From Spirosoma oryzae (GTDB taxonomy: Bacteria; Bacteroidota; Bacteroidia; Cytophagales; Spirosomataceae), in contig NZ_PVTE01000004.1 of the NCBI RefSeq assembly GCF_003002825.1, positions 186,001 to 250,000 on the forward strand: 64,000 nt of DNA, given 5' to 3'. Positions 62,201-64,000 of the stretch are shown piece by piece. The notes below the pieces were generated by a model that was given only the letters and a program-made list of their open reading frames with translations, made no database searches and was not told the DNA's origin. The position numbers and the translations under genes are program-made. How positions within the stretch are numbered: position 1 is the stretch's first letter; each line of letters opens with the position of its first letter.

Positions 62201-64000
62201 CAGTAGACTGTGTAGGTATTGTTGCCGGTCGTGGGCGATACGGTAATCTGGCCCGTCGTCGCCGTCGTGTTGCTCCACATCGGCGTACCGGTGCATCCGT
62301 TGACCGTCAGGGTTACCTGCTCGCCGGGGCAAACGACCGATGTGCTCGCAACGATCGTCGGTTTGGCCGGTGTCTCGGTCACGTCGATTACGGTCGAAGT
62401 AGCTGCGCTTACGCAGGCACCTATCCGACACTGTACGGTGTATGTCGTGCGGCTTGACGGACTAACAACGATCGACGCGCCCGTTTCTGATCCGGTCGAC
62501 CACTGGTACGTGCCACCCGTACAGCCCGAAGCCGTCAGCGTAACCTGACCACCTGGGCAAACACTGGTTGCACTAGGGGTGAGTGTTGGAGCCTGTAGAT
62601 CGCGTACGGTTATACTTACCGCGTTGGACGCCCCACTGGCGCAAGCAGCACTTTGTACACAGATTGCCGTGTAGGTTGTGTTGACCGTTGGTATAACAGA
62701 CACCACAGGACCGGTTTGCCCGTCCGACCAGCGGATCGTTCCAGTCGTGCAGCCTGTTGCCGTCAGCGTCGCCGGACTTCCTTTGCAAATGTCACTGATG
62801 CTGCTGGCGATGGTTGGTGCCTGAGCCGTACAGCCGTTCACCTGAATATCAACGCGCGAGGTATCGTTACCACCCAATGCCAGGTCGTTGTCCGGACTTT
62901 GCACCACGGCGGTGTTCCGAACCGAACCCGTACCAACGATCGTCGCCTGAATGGTCAGGCTGCGTTGCGCACCAGCGGTAAGCGAGCCTACTGTCCAGAC
63001 ACCCGATCCGGCGTTGTAGTCGCTGGCAGGATTAGCACTAACAAACGACAGGCTGGCGGGCAGTTTGTCCAGTACCGTTACGCTGCTGGCCGTGGATTTG
63101 CCCGCGTTACTGACCGTAATCGCGTAAGACACGGTCTGGCCCAGCGAGTAGGAACCGGGCGTCGTGATTTGCTTGGCCACCACCAGATCGGTTTTGCACT
63201 TGTTGATTGTCAGCACCAGCGACGACGTACCGGCCACACACACACCCGCCCCGTCAGGATCATTGGTCGTAGCGCTAATCACGACTGACGCATTATTGAC
63301 ATCAACAGCCGATGGGGTGAACGTAGTGGTCAGACTAGTCGGGTTGCTGAACGTACCCGTGCCGTTCGATGACCAGGTTACGCTGGTTGCGGAACCTGAC
63401 AGACTGGCGACAAGCGTAACAGGATTTGCTCCGCAGCTTGTCTGCGCCGGACCGGCATTGACACCGGCCAGCGTCTGGCAACCACAATCAACGACGACCG
63501 CCGTCAGCGTGGCCGGACTGCTGTAGCAACCCGACGCTGATTTGGCAAACACGTAGTACGTACCGGCATTGGCAGTCGTCAGGTTGCCAACCAGTGTACC
63601 GGCTGCACGCGTCGCGCTGGTATACCATTCGTAGTTCAGGCTGGCATCGCTGTTCGAGATCGTTGCCGTCGTCAGGTTGACGGTTGTGGCGGGACACGTA
63701 TTCCGAACCGTATTGTTAGCCAGCACAGGTGCTGTCACTGTCGTTACGTTAACCGTCGCTGACTGTAGCGGGCTAACGCAACCATCGGCCGTGCGGGCCG
63801 ACACATAATAGATCGTTGTCTGCGCCGGTGCTACTGTTACCGATGTGCCACTGCTAACCGTCGCGAACGGCTGGCTACTGGTGGTTGACGTGTACCAGTT
63901 GACAGTCGCACCCGATATTGATGTCGACGCAACCAGACTTGCCGTTCCACCGGGACAGACGGGCACTACGCTGGCCAGCGTCAGACCGAGGTTGGCCGGG
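56254..64000 (-). CDS. Giant T9SS type B adhesin with Ig-like and DUF11 repeats (5' end outside window)
   Basis: At least 2580 residues are visible and the frame is open to the window edge, so the N-terminus is missing. The visible part starts with Ig-like units, then one DUF11-type domain (around 62900-63200), about eleven ~75-residue Ig-like units of pattern CxGxxVTLTAxGC...WSxG...TGxSIxVxP...YxAxC (60000-62850), interrupted by a distinct block near 60610-61012, then further Ig-like units and about five DUF11-type repeats (56600-58900). It ends with FFIPEGFSPNGDGVNDRF, the gliding-motility-associated type B sorting domain. A surface adhesin, exported by T9SS with the PorP/SprF proteins downstream. 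Confidence 0.94.
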   Translation of the reverse strand, partial: PANLGLTLASVVPVCPGGTASLVASTSISGATVNWYTSTTSSQPFATVSSGTSVTVAPAQTTIYYVSARTADGCVSPLQSATVNVTTVTAPVLANNTVRNTCPATTVNLTTATISNSDASLNYEWYTSATRAAGTLVGNLTTANAGTYYVFAKSASGCYSSPATLTAVVVDCGCQTLAGVNAGPAQTSCGANPVTLVASLSGSATSVTWSSNGTGTFSNPTSLTTTFTPSAVDVNNASVVISATTNDPDGAGVCVAGTSSLVLTINKCKTDLVVAKQITTPGSYSLGQTVSYAITVSNAGKSTASSVTVLDKLPASLSFVSANPASDYNAGSGVWTVGSLTAGAQRSLTIQATIVGTGSVRNTAVVQSPDNDLALGGNDTSRVDIQVNGCTAQAPTIASSISDICKGSPATLTATGCTTGTIRWSDGQTGPVVSVIPTVNTTYTAICVQSAACASGASNAVSITVRDLQAPTLTPSATSVCPGGQVTLTASGCTGGTYQWSTGSETGASIVVSPSSRTTYTVQCRIGACVSAATSTVIDVTETPAKPTIVASTSVVCPGEQVTLTVNGCTGTPMWSNTTATTGQITVSPTTGNNTYTVYCKNGACVSPVSDALTIRVTTPAVPTLVASTDSTCSGGKVTLTANGCEGTVLWSNGQTGASITVTPTSTISYTAQCKFRDCLSATSVAKQITVVSPTTPIVKADKLLLCSGERLTLTAEGCNGTVRWTGTDAIGASINIMPTETREYYATCQIGTCQSTASNRLRVTVTTTGTPPTIAASTTATCSGGSVTLTATGCTGTVVWSDGQTGATVSVSATAASTQYYAVCRVGTNCASGRSNTITITTTSTAAPTIAANTSTICPGNSVTLTASGCAGTPVWSTGDNTASIVVSPTVNTNYTVYCQNGSCRSANSTEFLVTVSQPTPPTISASSTTVVAGGTVTLTATGCSGDIVWSAAGIDGSNTGASIVVKPEGTQTYYAQCKIGNCVSAASAGITVNQSSCTARAGTLLAKAATVCADANGAVVAAVVNGGLVHTDDYSVLYLLTTGANKTIAQLSPAAAFTVAAQSAGYTINTLVYDGRPSSKNYLDINLIKTGLTTIADVSKLIADRSVCADVDLTGASIAVTYTPAPVLSASTSLTTCAGSPITLTAQGCDGGTVTWSDNTVGASITRTPASSFSLTATCTLNGCTSSPSQPINVVVGSPQGIPSIVGTKTTICLGETVSLTATGCTGGTLVWSDGQTTGSVLTAAPTTSTSYRVKCVVGSCESGWSAFTPITVGATVAPTVLANGASNPTVCAGATVVLTAQGCPDGSTIVWSNQLTGTSITVTPTSSTTYSAICRTSASCQSPASAVQTVTVLAKPTQPQVADKSNNCPATVVDLRTAVISAVSTNGGSFEFYTSPTLSSTALVANSAAVGTGTYYVVEKAAGGCYSDPAIIRVQITTCGSTTTCDPATLLTINAGPDAVVCGAKSYRLQGSVVGTAGKLYWTSTGNGTFDNPFSANAIYTASVEDILVGKVTLTLSASAVSATCPVVTDNMILTIEGPKTTPTIVASGPLAFCSGDSITLTAPDGASGYLWSNRAVSKSIVVKTTGQYTVQTFDANGCSSPVSAATQVSVSAPLATPIVNDIRNNCPALIANLNTALSTTAPAGSSYEYRTGAAVTSARVLRPDSVGAGTYYVFLRNSTGCVSSGAPVVVNIVRCQGDTLPVELALVKTADKTVAKVGDAISYTLRVTNNSQRTAHNISVRDILPTTVQVQSTTATSYSVSNGVVTARIDSLIGGASRSIVIPVSVIGKGAIVNRADITYVDERDSNLSNNTSSVTVRDTVISTPGSGTSVLGLAKAVVGTPTLVGDTTLNVRYRFVATNFGGDTLRNVQITDDLAFAFASARVKAVKFETIDPNFTLVYQPSYTGGGNTSSLFDSTSSYIAPGRSQTFILDVTVIRRKGDTTMTYRNIASGIARGMRTLELSTDGSNPDPDGDRNPLNNTSFTVFRIDTTRQQQPALGVALAVINVVDKQDGSYNVTYRATLKNFGNRTLYGVTLTDTLAKAFPSPTVASIVGSPTVRTGSNLVPNGVYNGTTNLNLLYGTSTLAAGEQDTITYVINVRPNGINGIFYTSITGSGATADSVRVYDISNNGFDPNPLGTTPTPVRFDLTGGVLGVAKAVGTPVEVQSGIYDVPYTIKLVNRGGVALNKVQVVDNLSQTFGNGVLIVSNQVSLTADAGLTVNPAYTGQGRNTSLLIDSLSTLPVGTSRSVSFVVRVDVRSTDSTRFYNRAIGSGLANNVAVTDTSAAGTNDDPNNNLDPRDDSQPTPVVIGPYVGSPHIGLAKAVTDTARQADGSYNVTYSIVVRNFGNEVLRRVSVVDTLSNVFNTQTGAVYRIVRGPFTTSTGSALKLNSDFDGNASPYLVLGDSTSTLAVGKVDTIRFVINVTVTTATTATFPNSAYGTAVAQSGVVSDRSTNGLVPDVNGNNNPGDSNESQPTPITLSPTNSSFFIPEGFSPNGDGVNDRFVIRGATGLTISLEVYNRWGHVVYKNDNYQNDWDGTANTGILLDGDKGLPDGTYYYIVRTSDGRRFVRYMTIYR

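Overview
The window is a gene-dense chromosomal segment from a Bacteroidota bacterium, most likely a Cytophagales member close to Spirosoma. The evidence is type IX secretion (T9SS) cargo of both type A and type B, two PorP/SprF-like proteins, carboxypeptidase-regulatory-fold TonB-dependent outer-membrane receptors, a promoter of the -33 TTTG / -7 TAnnTTTG type, few Shine-Dalgarno-like sites and a fairly GC-rich coding bias. The genus is inferred from general resemblance, not from a marker gene. No rRNA, tRNA, CRISPR array or insertion sequence was seen.

Region 1 (1-15993) is an exopolysaccharide locus read in one direction. It holds the end of an initiating sugar transferase, a Wzx-type flippase, a Wzy/ligase-like membrane protein, five complete glycosyltransferases and one broken one, two hexapeptide acetyltransferases, a lipoprotein of the polysaccharide-lyase type, a heparinase II/III-family protein and an AlgD-like GDP-mannose 6-dehydrogenase. 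Together they suggest a Wzx/Wzy-made polymer containing uronic acid, with its own trimming enzymes. Two genes (2045-3454 and 8312-9448) are visibly more AT-rich than the rest.

Region 2 (16000-30400) is metabolic. It contains an AAA/DUF4143 ATPase bracketed by inverted repeats, a Tat-exported TIM-barrel isomerase, a three-gene PaoABC-like molybdenum aldehyde oxidoreductase, a DUF1080/PA14-like secreted protein next to a sugar-dehydrogenase-like propeller fused to a cupredoxin, a GH9 cellulase and an APC amino-acid permease.

Region 3 (30400-45600) holds an iron group (siderophore receptor, PepSY membrane protein, a small unknown, ferritin), a lone ABC exporter, two tandem thioredoxin-fold proteins with a third paralogue further on, a TonB-type barrel receptor, an exported RidA-like protein, a small iron-permease-family membrane protein and an FKBP lipoprotein.

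Region 4 (45600-64000) is about surface and secretion. A reprolysin-like T9SS type A metalloprotease carries four ~95-residue repeats. A small unknown and an AAA ATPase follow. A minus-strand cluster then runs, in transcription order, from a giant Ig/DUF11-repeat adhesin ending in a type B (gliding-motility CHU_C) domain, cut by the window edge, through PorP/SprF and a TPR-PD40-OmpA protein to a second PorP/SprF.

Several families of intergenic palindromic repeats are scattered between the genes, each copy usually present as an inverted pair.
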